Program-made: the position numbers and the translations under genes
In this document: piece after piece, positions 8,370 through 15,877 of the stretch
Layout of the letters: each line of letters opens with the position of its first letter
Numbering within the stretch: the first letter of the stretch is position 1
Assembly: GCA_026002265.1 (NCBI GenBank)
Contig: BOBG01000023.1
Location: 1-22,632 of the forward strand
Source: Spirochaetia bacterium
GTDB lineage: Bacteria > Spirochaetota > Spirochaetia > Treponematales > Breznakiellaceae
Direction of reading: 5' to 3'
Length of the DNA stretch: 22,632 bases
Notes under the pieces: generated by a model
Told to the model about the DNA's origin: nothing
Seen by the model: the letters and a program-made list of their open reading frames with translations, nothing else
Database searches by the model: none

Positions 8370-9314
8370 TCATTGATACATAATTAAATATGGACGGGGA
8401 TTCAATGCATACACCTCAGCCGGAGTCAAAAGCGGCTGATCATAACCTGCACCGGCAAAACCGGATCGATAAAATAATTTAAAACCTTTAATCGGAATAT
8501 TCCCGGCCAATGCGTTGTATGCGTAGGAGTTACGTTTGACAGAAGGACTGCCGAAACCATCTGCACAGAGAACAAGGCGCACATGATTCAATCCGCTGAC
8601 AATTTCTTCCCGATTTTGAATCATCGAATACCGGAATTGATGAATTACCAACATTCTATCGCCCGGAAGATCGTTCTCTAAAATATAATCCTCCATAATT
8701 GATTGCACCTGGTTGATTTCTGCACCGGTGACAGAACCGATCTCCTGCATTGGTTTTGTAGTACGCCACTCCGGATCCAACGCAAGATGCACATGGGGAT
8801 ATTTTAAATAGGGCAACATTCGTCTCAATGCTTGTGCCGGCGTGTATTTCCCAATTTGATGATCGATAAATACTAACATATCATGTTCGGCTGCATAGTC
8901 AATATATTCTTGTAAAAGGGATTCATTAATAATTCCAATATCCCCGCCCGGCCACACTGTTCCATAAATAATATAAAATGCGGTAATTACTTTACGTCCA
9001 CCGCTTTGGGCCCGGTATTCCTTGGCAAGATCCGAAAGCTGCTGCCCGATTTCTTCTTTGGTATAACGTCCCAAAATACCCATAAGCTCCGAAGATGGAT
9101 GTCCATAATAGGCAAGTACATCACTATCGAGAAGAGCCGGAAATTGATAGTTCCGGCCGGATTCTTCTTCGGTTGGAACCCAATAAAGCCGGGAGGATTC
9201 TTGGGTAGTATACGTTTTGATAGAATCGTTAAAATAAAATGCCGGAAATGGTTGTGTAAACGGACTTTGCGCGGGCAAAACTGCGGCTAAAAAAAAAAAT
9301 AGAAAAAAGTGCAG
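8370..9314 (-). CDS. secreted protein of unknown function (TIM-barrel-like), probable non-AUG start
   Basis: From the first canonical start (TTG, 9278) the protein has 302 residues but lacks a complete signal peptide. The same frame continues upstream with LHFFLFFFLAAVLPAQ, an export signal core. A GGAGG sits seven bases before an in-frame CTG at 9314 (an ATT at 9317 is the alternative), so I place the start there. The preceding gene's stop (9319-9317) touches this start, implying translational coupling. Recognisable parts are FYIIYG..WPGGDIG (~120), FIDHQIGK (~155), HVHLALDPEW (~180) and MLVIHQF (~225). I recall similar ALDPEW...IGSV...E.N and HQF blocks in uncharacterised exported actinobacterial proteins; this is memory, not a search. 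Hydrolase activity is possible but unproven. Confidence 0.7.
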   Translation of the reverse strand: MHFFLFFFLAAVLPAQSPFTQPFPAFYFNDSIKTYTTQESSRLYWVPTEEESGRNYQFPALLDSDVLAYYGHPSSELMGILGRYTKEEIGQQLSDLAKEYRAQSGGRKVITAFYIIYGTVWPGGDIGIINESLLQEYIDYAAEHDMLVFIDHQIGKYTPAQALRRMLPYLKYPHVHLALDPEWRTTKPMQEIGSVTGAEINQVQSIMEDYILENDLPGDRMLVIHQFRYSMIQNREEIVSGLNHVRLVLCADGFGSPSVKRNSYAYNALAGNIPIKGFKLFYRSGFAGAGYDQPLLTPAEVYALNPRPYLIMYQ

Positions 9315-9316
9315 AA

Positions 9317-9727
9317 TTATTCCTCCAGAATAAAATCATCAGATTCCCATGAATTATCGATCCACCGGAGATATAATTCTCCGGTAATCGACTTTTCTCT
9401 GCCTATACACCGGAAAAGGAAAGAAATACACCCGTCTGGTTCTTCCCTCCCTCCCCCAAGCCGGACCTGGCGCGCTCCTATAGCTCGGAGCACCGGTTCC
9501 TGTTCGAGCTTTTCGGTTAAAAACTGCATGGCAAATCGGTACGCAGGTTCCGGTGCCTGTCCTCGTCCCAATGCTCCGATGACAAAATCGGATGGAAAAC
9601 GAGGAGATTCTCCTCGTTGGGGACGACGGACCGCGTCTGGAATGCTTTCACCGGAATCATTCTGTGAATATCCGGCTCCTGCCGTGAAAAAACCAAACAT
9701 GACAACGATCAAAAAACGATAAAACAT
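9317..9727 (-). CDS. small secreted protein of unknown function
   Basis: A 136-residue protein with a clear signal peptide (MFYRFLIVVMFGFFTAGAGYSQ). The mature part is polar, with no membrane segment; it includes FPSDFVIGALGRGQAPEPAYRFAMQFL and an ELYLRWIDNSWESDDFILEE end. No family recognised. Its ATG shares one base with the stop of the upstream ATPase gene (TAATG arrangement), and its own stop abuts the next secreted-protein gene, so the three genes are almost certainly one translationally coupled unit. Confidence 0.75.
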   Translation of the reverse strand: MFYRFLIVVMFGFFTAGAGYSQNDSGESIPDAVRRPQRGESPRFPSDFVIGALGRGQAPEPAYRFAMQFLTEKLEQEPVLRAIGARQVRLGGGREEPDGCISFLFRCIGREKSITGELYLRWIDNSWESDDFILEE

Positions 9728-10842
9728 TACTTGGAAAGCGCACCTTTATTGGGTAAAATCGAAAGCTCAGTTTCTTTGTCAAAATACCGGGCTTTTTCAA
9801 GTTTGGGAATCAAATTAATCGTTTCATCTATTTTGAATCGGTAAATCGGTTCAGTCCGGGCCACAAGCGACTGGGTCGGAGTGTTAAGCCACAAGTGAAC
9901 ATCAGCACCGAGGGGTTCAACTACTGTGATTTTAACCGGAAAACTATTCGGCTGCGGAGATTGCGTGTAAGCAAGGTCTTCAGGCCGGATTCCGAAGAAC
10001 ACTTCTTTTCCGACATATTTTTTTAGATCTGGAACATGACTCGCGTCCGGTTTAATAGTGAAGGATCCCTCATCAAGGACAATAGATCCGCCGCTTTCGC
10101 TGACCTTAACCGCAAGGAAATTCATGGGAGGAGAACCAATGAAGCCGGCTACAAATTTATTGATAGGATAGGCATAGAGATCAAGCGGGGCGCCGATCTG
10201 CTGCACTTTGCCGTCTTTCATAACGACAATTTTGCTCGCCATTGTCATCGCTTCAACCTGATCGTGGGTAACATATATCATTGTCGCGTTTAGCCGATGG
10301 TGAAGCCCGGAAATTTCTGCACGCATTTGAACACGGAGTTTAGCATCAAGATTCGAAAGCGGTTCGTCAAAAAGAAATACCTTGGGATTCCGGACAATAG
10401 CGCGGCCGACTGCAACACGCTGACGCTGTCCTCCGGACAGTGCCTTTGGCTTCCGGTCAAGAAATTTTTCAATATCAAGAATCCGGGCTGCCTCGTGTAC
10501 ACGCCGGTCGATTTCAGCTTTTTCTACTTTTTTTATCCGGAGCCCAAATGCCATGTTATCGTATACCGTCATATGGGGATAAAGAGCATAATTTTGGAAT
10601 ACCATCGCAATATTGCGGTCCTTCGGCGGTGTGTCGTTCATCCGTTCACCGTCTATCAGCAATTCTCCTTCAGTAATATCCTCCAGTCCGGCGACCATCC
10701 GAAGCGTAGTCGATTTACCACACCCTGACGGCCCAACAAAAACAACAAATTCTTTATCTTCAACGACAATGTTGGCATCATCCACAGCTCGGACATTGCC
10801 CTCATAGACCTTGCTGATGCCTTTTAACTCTACTTTCGCCAT
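9727..10842 (-). CDS. ABC transporter ATPase, MalK/UgpC/MsmX type
   Basis: This 371-residue protein has the complete sugar-importer ATPase layout. Walker A GPSGCGKST is at 37-45, the Q-loop is in VFQNYALYPHM (~81-91), the signature LSGGQ at 135-139, Walker B VFLFDE at 155-160, D-loop SNLDA and H-loop His193 in THDQ. A C-terminal OB-fold regulatory domain (from ~235) is typical of MalK/UgpC, with IRPEDL near 290. It energises uptake by CUT1-type permeases on the inner face of the membrane. No permease or binding protein gene is adjacent, so it may be a shared ATPase serving several sugar importers, as MsmX does in Bacillus. The start is fixed by GGGAGG five bases upstream, with a good promoter further up. 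The stop overlaps the next gene by one base. Confidence 0.95.
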   Translation of the reverse strand: MAKVELKGISKVYEGNVRAVDDANIVVEDKEFVVFVGPSGCGKSTTLRMVAGLEDITEGELLIDGERMNDTPPKDRNIAMVFQNYALYPHMTVYDNMAFGLRIKKVEKAEIDRRVHEAARILDIEKFLDRKPKALSGGQRQRVAVGRAIVRNPKVFLFDEPLSNLDAKLRVQMRAEISGLHHRLNATMIYVTHDQVEAMTMASKIVVMKDGKVQQIGAPLDLYAYPINKFVAGFIGSPPMNFLAVKVSESGGSIVLDEGSFTIKPDASHVPDLKKYVGKEVFFGIRPEDLAYTQSPQPNSFPVKITVVEPLGADVHLWLNTPTQSLVARTEPIYRFKIDETINLIPKLEKARYFDKETELSILPNKGALSK

Positions 10843-10873
10843 AGGATCCTCCCTTTGAGGTTAATTTTCCTTT

Positions 10874-10902
10874 AGTCTAATAGTCTTTATTGGTGTTGTC
10901 AA
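10874..10902 (-). promoter_or_regulatory. promoter of the MalK-type ATPase operon
   Basis: On the minus strand, TTGACA (10902-10897, perfect -35), a 17-base spacer and TAGACT (10879-10874, four of six) lie 32 bases before the ATG. The leader would be about 25 bases and includes the GGGAGG ribosome site. Confidence 0.55.
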
Positions 10903-11064
10903 TGAAAAAAATAAAATATCAAGATGAACATACAAAACAGATATTTTTCTTCCTCACGGTAGAAACCCGGAAAAATGGCTATTGAGTCTGTCCGGCTTTG
11001 TTTTTGTTGGAAAATTCGCCGGAATTTATACTGAAAGCACCGTATTTAGGCTACAATGTGCTAG

Positions 11065-11744
11065 GGATTAGGGACGGGGGTCTGTCCCCAGTAGCCGGTG
11101 CCACGGCAGCCGCTCCAACACCCACTCCGGCGCAGCTTTCACTATCCGGACAATCCCTTGCCGGTGGTGATGCAATCTACCCCACGGCCAGTCTTCCGGC
11201 TTTTCCACGATGCCTGCTTTCACCGGATTCTGATCGATATAGTTGTACACCGTTATAAAATCTTCATCGTCCACAATCTCCCGCGAGAAGAACCGGTCAC
11301 CCCATAAGTGGCCAGTTTTTCCGTATTTATGATTCCACCGGATTGCGAGAACCATCTTGATCCATTTCATTATCACAGATAAACTTTGTCCAAATTCCGG
11401 CGTGATCAAAAAGTGAAAATGATTGTCCATGATGCAGAAGTTATGAAGCTCAAACTTGTAATGCTTCTTAGTTTTTGCTTCCTCAATAACTTTCAGAAAC
11501 ATTTCTTTGTCCTCGTCATCTTGCAAATCAAAAGCTTTCCGGTTAATTTCCGAAGCCACATGATACGTTTTTCCTTTACTCGTATCTCCACGTTCTGGAC
11601 GCGCCATAAACTCCTCCCTTTAATCGCCGGTACGCAGCGATCAAAGAAAGTACGGTTCGAAACGACAGTTTTGATTCAGTTTGCCGGAAAATTTTTAAAT
11701 TTTGGGGACAGACCTCTAGCATTTATTTTCAACATATATAATTA
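11065..11744 (-). mobile_element. RAYT element A (REP-associated Y1 transposase with terminal palindromes)
   Basis: About 680 bp shared with element B at 16664-17342 in opposite orientation. Reading with the gene, both begin TAATTATATATrTTGAAAA, then GAGGTCTGTCCCCAAAATTT (palindrome at 11716-11704). An AT-rich leader, GGGAGG, the transposase and GGGGACAGACCCC (11089-11077) with CGTCCCTAATCC follow. The termini GGTCTGTCCCC/GGGGACAGACC are 11-bp inverted repeats, and each 3'-end copy can fold as GGGG-ACAGA-CCCC. The shared sequence starts exactly at the stop codon of trxB. The edges are defined by where the two copies stop matching, so each is accurate only to a few bases. Confidence 0.8.
11068..11607 (-). 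CDS. REP-associated tyrosine transposase (RAYT, Y1 HUH family), copy A
   Basis: A 179-residue single-domain protein of the TnpA_REP/Y1_Tnp family, which nicks single-stranded DNA at palindromic hairpins and joins through a 5'-phosphotyrosine. The HUH metal site is HFH at 63-65 within MDNHFHFLITP, and the nucleophile is probably Tyr123 in YIDQNPVKAG. GKTGHLWGDRFFSRE (97-111) is a family block. The ATG has GGGAGG upstream. The last residues (GTDPRP) are encoded inside the 3' palindrome. It is 165/179 identical to copy B, and nine of the 14 differences fall in residues 135-154. All motif residues are intact, so it should be active unless regulated. Confidence 0.95.
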   Translation of the reverse strand: MARPERGDTSKGKTYHVASEINRKAFDLQDDEDKEMFLKVIEEAKTKKHYKFELHNFCIMDNHFHFLITPEFGQSLSVIMKWIKMVLAIRWNHKYGKTGHLWGDRFFSREIVDDEDFITVYNYIDQNPVKAGIVEKPEDWPWGRLHHHRQGIVRIVKAAPEWVLERLPWHRLLGTDPRP

Positions 11745-12665
11745 ACCGGAAAAAGAATCCACAAACGCTACTGCACTATGCACCGCAACCGCACCGTCAC
11801 CGGCTGCTGTCACGATTTGCCGGAATGGACTCGCCCGGACGTCTCCCACCGCGAAAAGTCCCGGAATAGACGTCAGCATTGTTTGATCCGTAACAATGAA
11901 ACCAGATTCATCGCGCACAAGCTCCGGAACAGGGAAATATTCCGGCTCGATTCCCACACACACAAACACTGCATCAGCTGCCGTTTCAAATTGCCGGCCA
12001 TTTTGTTCCAACATAACAGAATAAACCTTTTCACGGCCCCGGATTTCAAGGATTCTGGTATTAAACTCTACTTTGATTTTTGGATTATTCAGTACCCGGT
12101 CAGCCAGCGCCTTTTGCGCACGAAAGTGGTCACGCCGATGCACCAGCACGATTTCCGGTGAAAACCGAGAGAGATAGTGGGCTTCATCGCATGCAGAATC
12201 CCCTCCGCCCGCCACAAAAATTTTCTTCCCCTTAAAAAAGGGCCCATCACACGGCGCACAATACGAAACGCCCGCCCCCGTGAATTCCTTTTCACCCGGA
12301 ATCCCCAAAAGCCGGTGCTTTGCCCCAGTCGCCACAATCACCGCCCGTGCGTACAACGTTTCCTCACCTGCAATTCGGACCGCGAAACGATTTTCCTCTT
12401 TTTGAATCGCCTCCACCGTTCCAATCCGAAAATATGCACCGCACTGTTCAGCCTGCTGGTGCATTTTTTGAGCTAATTCATAACCAGAAAAAGAGTTACG
12501 CTCATCTCTAAAATTTCCCGGATAATTCTCGACAACACCAATATTAAGCAGTTGACCACCGGGCGCAAACCGTTCAATCACCAGAGCATCCATCTCGGAG
12601 CGGGCAGCATACAGCGCCGCACTCAAACCAGCCGGACCTGCCCCAACAATAATCACATCAAACAT
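11742..12665 (-). CDS. trxB: thioredoxin reductase
   Basis: This 307-residue protein is the usual length for low-Mr thioredoxin reductase, which passes electrons from NADPH through FAD to thioredoxin in the cytosol. The FAD GxGxxG is at 8-13 (GAGPAG) and the redox pair is Cys136/Cys139 in CAPCDG. The NADPH fold has GGGDSA (153-158) and HRR (176-178), the latter indicating NADPH preference. The C-terminal GD..ASPFRQIVTAAGDGAVA (from ~272) closes the FAD site. CAPC in place of the common CATC is a minor variation. The ATG lacks a Shine-Dalgarno; the region before it is an A/U-rich end of a structured leader. RAYT element A abuts the stop codon. Confidence 0.96.
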   Translation of the reverse strand: MFDVIIVGAGPAGLSAALYAARSEMDALVIERFAPGGQLLNIGVVENYPGNFRDERNSFSGYELAQKMHQQAEQCGAYFRIGTVEAIQKEENRFAVRIAGEETLYARAVIVATGAKHRLLGIPGEKEFTGAGVSYCAPCDGPFFKGKKIFVAGGGDSACDEAHYLSRFSPEIVLVHRRDHFRAQKALADRVLNNPKIKVEFNTRILEIRGREKVYSVMLEQNGRQFETAADAVFVCVGIEPEYFPVPELVRDESGFIVTDQTMLTSIPGLFAVGDVRASPFRQIVTAAGDGAVAVHSAVAFVDSFSG

Positions 12666-12809
12666 ATAAAAATCATAATAAAAAAAAAGAATATTTAAAA
12701 GGGGGGCGACAGTCTCGATCTCGGATGGACAAAAATTTTAGCGCGCCCCCCTGCCTACAAACCTACGGTTTTCCGTCACCCCCCTGTGATCATTGAACCT
12801 GCCAACGAT
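12666..12809 (-). promoter_or_regulatory. putative structured 5' leader of trxB with competing G-tracts
   Basis: Read on the minus strand, this ~145-base leader has a first G6 tract (12784-12779), then ACGG-AAAA-CCGT as a hairpin (12776-12765). A second G6 tract followed by CG (12751-12744) comes next, and ~35 bases later CGCCCCCC (12708-12701) followed by UUUUAAA. The second G6CG and CGCCCCCC form a perfect 8-bp stem before U4, resembling an intrinsic terminator about 35 bases before trxB. The first G6 could pair with the same C6 instead, giving a switch. It matches no riboswitch class I know. The leader start is inferred from the promoter candidate. Confidence 0.4.
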
Positions 12810-12815
12810 CCTTAA

Positions 12816-12843
12816 ATTTTATTGTAACTCTTTTTATTGTAAA
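12816..12843 (-). promoter_or_regulatory. candidate promoter for trxB
   Basis: On the minus strand, TTTACA (12843-12838), a 16-base spacer and TAAAAT (12821-12816) each match the sigma70 consensus at five of six positions. Transcription would start near 12809. The -35 lies in the AT-rich flank that accompanies the lone RAYT palindrome at 12852. Confidence 0.45.
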
Positions 12844-12851
12844 GAATTATT

Positions 12852-12864
12852 GAGGTCTGTCCCC
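12852..12864 (+). repeat. lone RAYT-type palindrome
   Basis: GAGGTCTGTCCCC, identical to the 5'-end motif of the RAYT elements, preceded by TTATTGTAAAGAATTATT as at the 2723 copy. No transposase is attached. It lies between the divergent trxB and transglutaminase-like genes. Confidence 0.7.
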
Positions 12865-12937
12865 ATTTTTCGATCCGGTTTTTCGCAAAAATTCCCCCTT
12901 GATTTTCAGCCAGAATAGCATTATCTTAAAATCAGGT

Positions 12938-14404
12938 ATGTTTATAAAACGTTGTTTTGTCATCTTTTTTGTATCAGTTGCTACACTTTCTGCACAGGCG
13001 ACTAAATTCCCTCAGATCGAGCCGGAGCCGTGGACCCAACACTATGCCCCGCTCGGAAAACAGGCGACATTGTCATGGCAGGATGTTGTCGCGGCAAGTC
13101 TCTACGCTTCCGGCGTGAATGAGTCAGCGTACGTACGCTTTGAGCAGACGATCCGGGACGCTGTCACGGAATTGAGGCAGGATCCGGATTTGCCGTCCGA
13201 TCAACGATCTCGCGGCAACTACATTCTCACCTATATTCACAAGAAATTTTTCAAAAAATATGTATCAGGACAAACCCGGATTGATGTCATTGTGCAATCT
13301 GGGACCTATAATTGCGTTTCCTCGGCTGTATTTTACATGATTTTTGCTCTCGCGGCCGGCATGGATGTACAGGGAGTAATGACTCATGATCATGCATTCA
13401 TTACAATTAACGCCGGAACTGCATCACAACCGGATTTGATTGACGTTGAAACGACTAATTCCTATGGTTTTGATCCGGGCAACCGGAGGGAATTTTATGA
13501 TTCGTTTGGAAAGACCGGTTTTGTGTACACTCCTGCAACTAATTACCGGGACAGAACTAACATCAGTCAGCTGGAGCTTGTTTCTCTCATTTTGACAAAC
13601 CGGATGGCCGAAATAGAAAGAAAAAGGGATTTTACTAATTCGATTCCGGTTGCGGCGAATTTTGCTGCCCTGCTCTCTCAACGGGCTAAACCGGTTAATT
13701 CTCCCATTTTTCCTGATCCGCAAAAAACATTGACCGACAGACTCAATAATTTTGGATTGACGTTATTAAACAGCGGAAAAGAAGCAGATGCCATTTCGTG
13801 GGCGCATCAAACACAGGCATTCTACCCGGATAATCAATGGCAGCACGATTTAATTTACAAAGCGACTTATAATTATGTTGTAAAATCAGCACAAAAAAAT
13901 CAATTTAATCCGGCCCGGCTGTTTTTAACAGCGCAGAGTCCTGATCTAACACCGGATGAACTGACAAAAATTGAAACCGTGCTTGTTGAGTCTGAACTAG
14001 TACGAAAAAGTACTCAACTAAAAACACTCCGTGACACTGAAAATTTTCTCCAGGATGTTGAATCAGCACAATCTGTTCTTTCGGCTGCACGCTTAAGCGA
14101 AATGCGTACCCTTGGTCTTTTGAAAAAAGCTGAGTTCATTTCCAGTGGGCAGGGAAGTCTCGAAGCAATCGCCTTTCTTGAATCTGCCATTGCCCAGTAC
14201 GGCCGGAATGCCAATCTCGATAAAGGGCTTCAAATGTTCCAAACCAACCGGGTTGCTGAATTGCATAATAGTTTTGCCGGACAGTACAATTCCGGTGATT
14301 TCAACAGTGCCCGGATCACTATTTTGAATGCACTACAGGAATTCCCTGACAACCGGCAGTTACGCCAAGACAAGGCTATCATTGACCGGATTCAGAACCA
14401 ATAA
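12938..14404 (+). CDS. secreted transglutaminase-like protein with a helical-repeat C-terminus
   Basis: I start at the ATG at 12938, whose product opens with a signal peptide (MFIKRCFVIFFVSVATLSAQ). An upstream TTG at 12899 would add 13 residues in front of it. The mature ~468 residues first show a transglutaminase-like papain-fold core: YNCVSSAVFY with the candidate nucleophile Cys126, THDHAF with His150/152, and LIDVETTN with Asp169. The second half (from ~230) is alpha-helical with TPR-like rhythm (NSGKEADAISWAHQTQAFYPDNQW, NSARITILNALQEFPDNRQL). Such proteins in spirochaetes are uncharacterised; a periplasmic peptidase or cross-linking role is possible. The 3' end overlaps the convergent nrnA-like gene by 26 bases. 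Confidence 0.8.
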   Translation: MFIKRCFVIFFVSVATLSAQATKFPQIEPEPWTQHYAPLGKQATLSWQDVVAASLYASGVNESAYVRFEQTIRDAVTELRQDPDLPSDQRSRGNYILTYIHKKFFKKYVSGQTRIDVIVQSGTYNCVSSAVFYMIFALAAGMDVQGVMTHDHAFITINAGTASQPDLIDVETTNSYGFDPGNRREFYDSFGKTGFVYTPATNYRDRTNISQLELVSLILTNRMAEIERKRDFTNSIPVAANFAALLSQRAKPVNSPIFPDPQKTLTDRLNNFGLTLLNSGKEADAISWAHQTQAFYPDNQWQHDLIYKATYNYVVKSAQKNQFNPARLFLTAQSPDLTPDELTKIETVLVESELVRKSTQLKTLRDTENFLQDVESAQSVLSAARLSEMRTLGLLKKAEFISSGQGSLEAIAFLESAIAQYGRNANLDKGLQMFQTNRVAELHNSFAGQYNSGDFNSARITILNALQEFPDNRQLRQDKAIIDRIQNQ

Positions 14405-15380
14405 AAATATCTTTAAACGCAGCAAGAATTTGTGCTGTCACTTGTTCAATGGTTCCGGGTATGCTTGCGCCGGACGCATTTTTATGCCCGCCGCCTCCAA
14501 ACCGGACCGCGACCTCAGCCACATTGACTATATCCAGCGACCGAAATCCAACACTGCATTTTTCCGGATTTTCCTGCCGGATGAGTACAATCGCCTCTAC
14601 TTCATGTACCGATTGGAGCAAGGAATAGACTTTGTCAGAATCACGGTTTTCAACGCCAAACTGAATTCCTTCTTCAAGCGTTTCACTTGTAACAAGGAGC
14701 TTTCCTCCATAATATGCCTGTGTCCGGGAGAGTATCCTTCCTAAAAGTAACCGGGAATTTAGGTTCCGACTCGGATTGATCATCTGATAAATATGTTTGA
14801 GATTTGCACCGGACCGGATCAAACGGGCGCTTGCGTCAAATGTTGCCCCACTATTGGCATCAAGGTGCCGGAAAAAACCGGTATCAGTACACAGACCAAA
14901 AAGCAGCAACTCCGCTTCTTCAAGTGTAGGTTGAACATTGAGGGATTCTATAAGCGAAAGTACCAAAAGAGTCGTTGAAGGAGATGCAGAATCCACAAAA
15001 GCCGGTACAGATCCGGTTTCATGGTGACCAGTCGCATGGTGATCAATAATTGCAACTGGAAGCCCTTTCAGCATTGGACCAATATTTCCAACCCGGTCCA
15101 AGGTAGAACAATCAACTACAAGAACATGGATTCCGGATAACTCTGAAGGAATTGGCCGGAAGCGATCTTGAAAAGAAATAATTTCCGGACGCCTAAACGG
15201 ACCGGCCGAACAGGGGATTGATTCTTTAGAGAGTCTTTGGAGTACACTACAAAGTGCGAGTTGACTCCCCACACAATCTCCATCCGGATCCTCATGCCCA
15301 ACGACGAGGAAGCGGGAAGCACCAGCAATAAAATTAATCAATGCAACTGGAACCGGCACTTCCTCCTTCTTTTTATCCAT
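14379..15380 (-). CDS. nrnA: DHH/DHHA1 phosphoesterase, NrnA-type (oligoribonuclease / pAp phosphatase)
   Basis: A 333-residue protein matching NrnA in size and layout. The DHH domain has VGHEDPDGDCVGS (28-39), the lone Asp90 in VVDCS, and IDHHATGHH with DHH at 113-115, all Mn2+ ligands. The DHHA1 domain ends with GGGGHKNASG (295-304), the substrate-binding loop. NrnA degrades short oligoribonucleotides (nanoRNA) and hydrolyses 3'-phosphoadenosine 5'-phosphate; whether both apply here is inferred from family membership. The ATG has no clear ribosome site but starts only 10 bases after the stop of the upstream secreted-protein gene, so translation is probably coupled. The 3' end overlaps the convergent transglutaminase-like gene. 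Confidence 0.9.
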   Translation of the reverse strand: MDKKKEEVPVPVALINFIAGASRFLVVGHEDPDGDCVGSQLALCSVLQRLSKESIPCSAGPFRRPEIISFQDRFRPIPSELSGIHVLVVDCSTLDRVGNIGPMLKGLPVAIIDHHATGHHETGSVPAFVDSASPSTTLLVLSLIESLNVQPTLEEAELLLFGLCTDTGFFRHLDANSGATFDASARLIRSGANLKHIYQMINPSRNLNSRLLLGRILSRTQAYYGGKLLVTSETLEEGIQFGVENRDSDKVYSLLQSVHEVEAIVLIRQENPEKCSVGFRSLDIVNVAEVAVRFGGGGHKNASGASIPGTIEQVTAQILAAFKDIFIGSESGQ

Positions 15381-15390
15381 ACGAAATGTA

Positions 15391-15804
15391 CTAAAAATGA
15401 AGTCTCAGGTCTTTTTCCGGGTCAAAGAGTGATGCATCAATATCAAGATTTCCATAGACATTTCCCCATGTCTTGTGTCCGCGATCACTTCGTGCATAGA
15501 GCCGGACATGGCTAAATTCGCCATTCTGGTAAAACACCGTCAAATAGGGCCATGTTGAACCGGCCGTTGTAACAAGTTCCGCTTTTCCGCCTACTGTAAA
15601 CCAATCAAAAGGAAGAACAGCATATTCCACATGATAGTCCTGGGCCCGGTAAGTTACCACATATCCAAAACCTGTAGGATAGATTTTCTCAACCGGAACC
15701 TTAACATAGTAAAACTCGGACGCTGTCCCTCGATCCTGCGCCATAACCGGCAGCGCCGCAACCATTGCCGCACATAAAACAACAGCAAAAGCAAATTTCT
15801 TCAC
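15391..15804 (-). CDS. small secreted protein of unknown function
   Basis: The ribosome site decides the start: GGAGG is followed by GCTAT and then GTG at 15804, giving ~137 residues that begin (M)KKFAFAVVLCAAMVAALPVMAQ, a standard Sec signal peptide. The in-frame ATG at 15816 overlaps the Shine-Dalgarno itself and is unlikely. The mature part is rich in aromatic residues and beta-like (FYYVKVPVEKIYPTGFGYVVTYR, WPYLTVFYQNGEFSHVRLYAR), suggesting a small beta-sandwich periplasmic protein. No family recognised. It is 10 bases upstream of nrnA and probably cotranscribed with it from the promoter at 15842-15870. Confidence 0.78.
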   Translation of the reverse strand: MKKFAFAVVLCAAMVAALPVMAQDRGTASEFYYVKVPVEKIYPTGFGYVVTYRAQDYHVEYAVLPFDWFTVGGKAELVTTAGSTWPYLTVFYQNGEFSHVRLYARSDRGHKTWGNVYGNLDIDASLFDPEKDLRLHF

Positions 15805-15841
15805 ATAGCCCTCCATAAAAAAGTAACATATTTATAAAAAG

Positions 15842-15870
15842 AGTATAGCCGGTTGAATCCTTTTTTGCAA
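15842..15870 (-). promoter_or_regulatory. promoter for the secreted protein-nrnA pair
   Basis: On the minus strand TTGCAA (15870-15865), a 17-base spacer and TATACT (15847-15842, five of six) precede the GTG start by ~38 bases. The leader would be ~30 bases. Confidence 0.5.
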
Positions 15871-15877
15871 GAGGGAA

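Noticed and set aside
12701..12784. C- and G-tracts taken as tmRNA, SRP RNA or another known RNA
   Set aside because: The sequence lacks the tRNA-like ends, tag reading frame or conserved loops of these RNAs; a trxB leader explains its place better.
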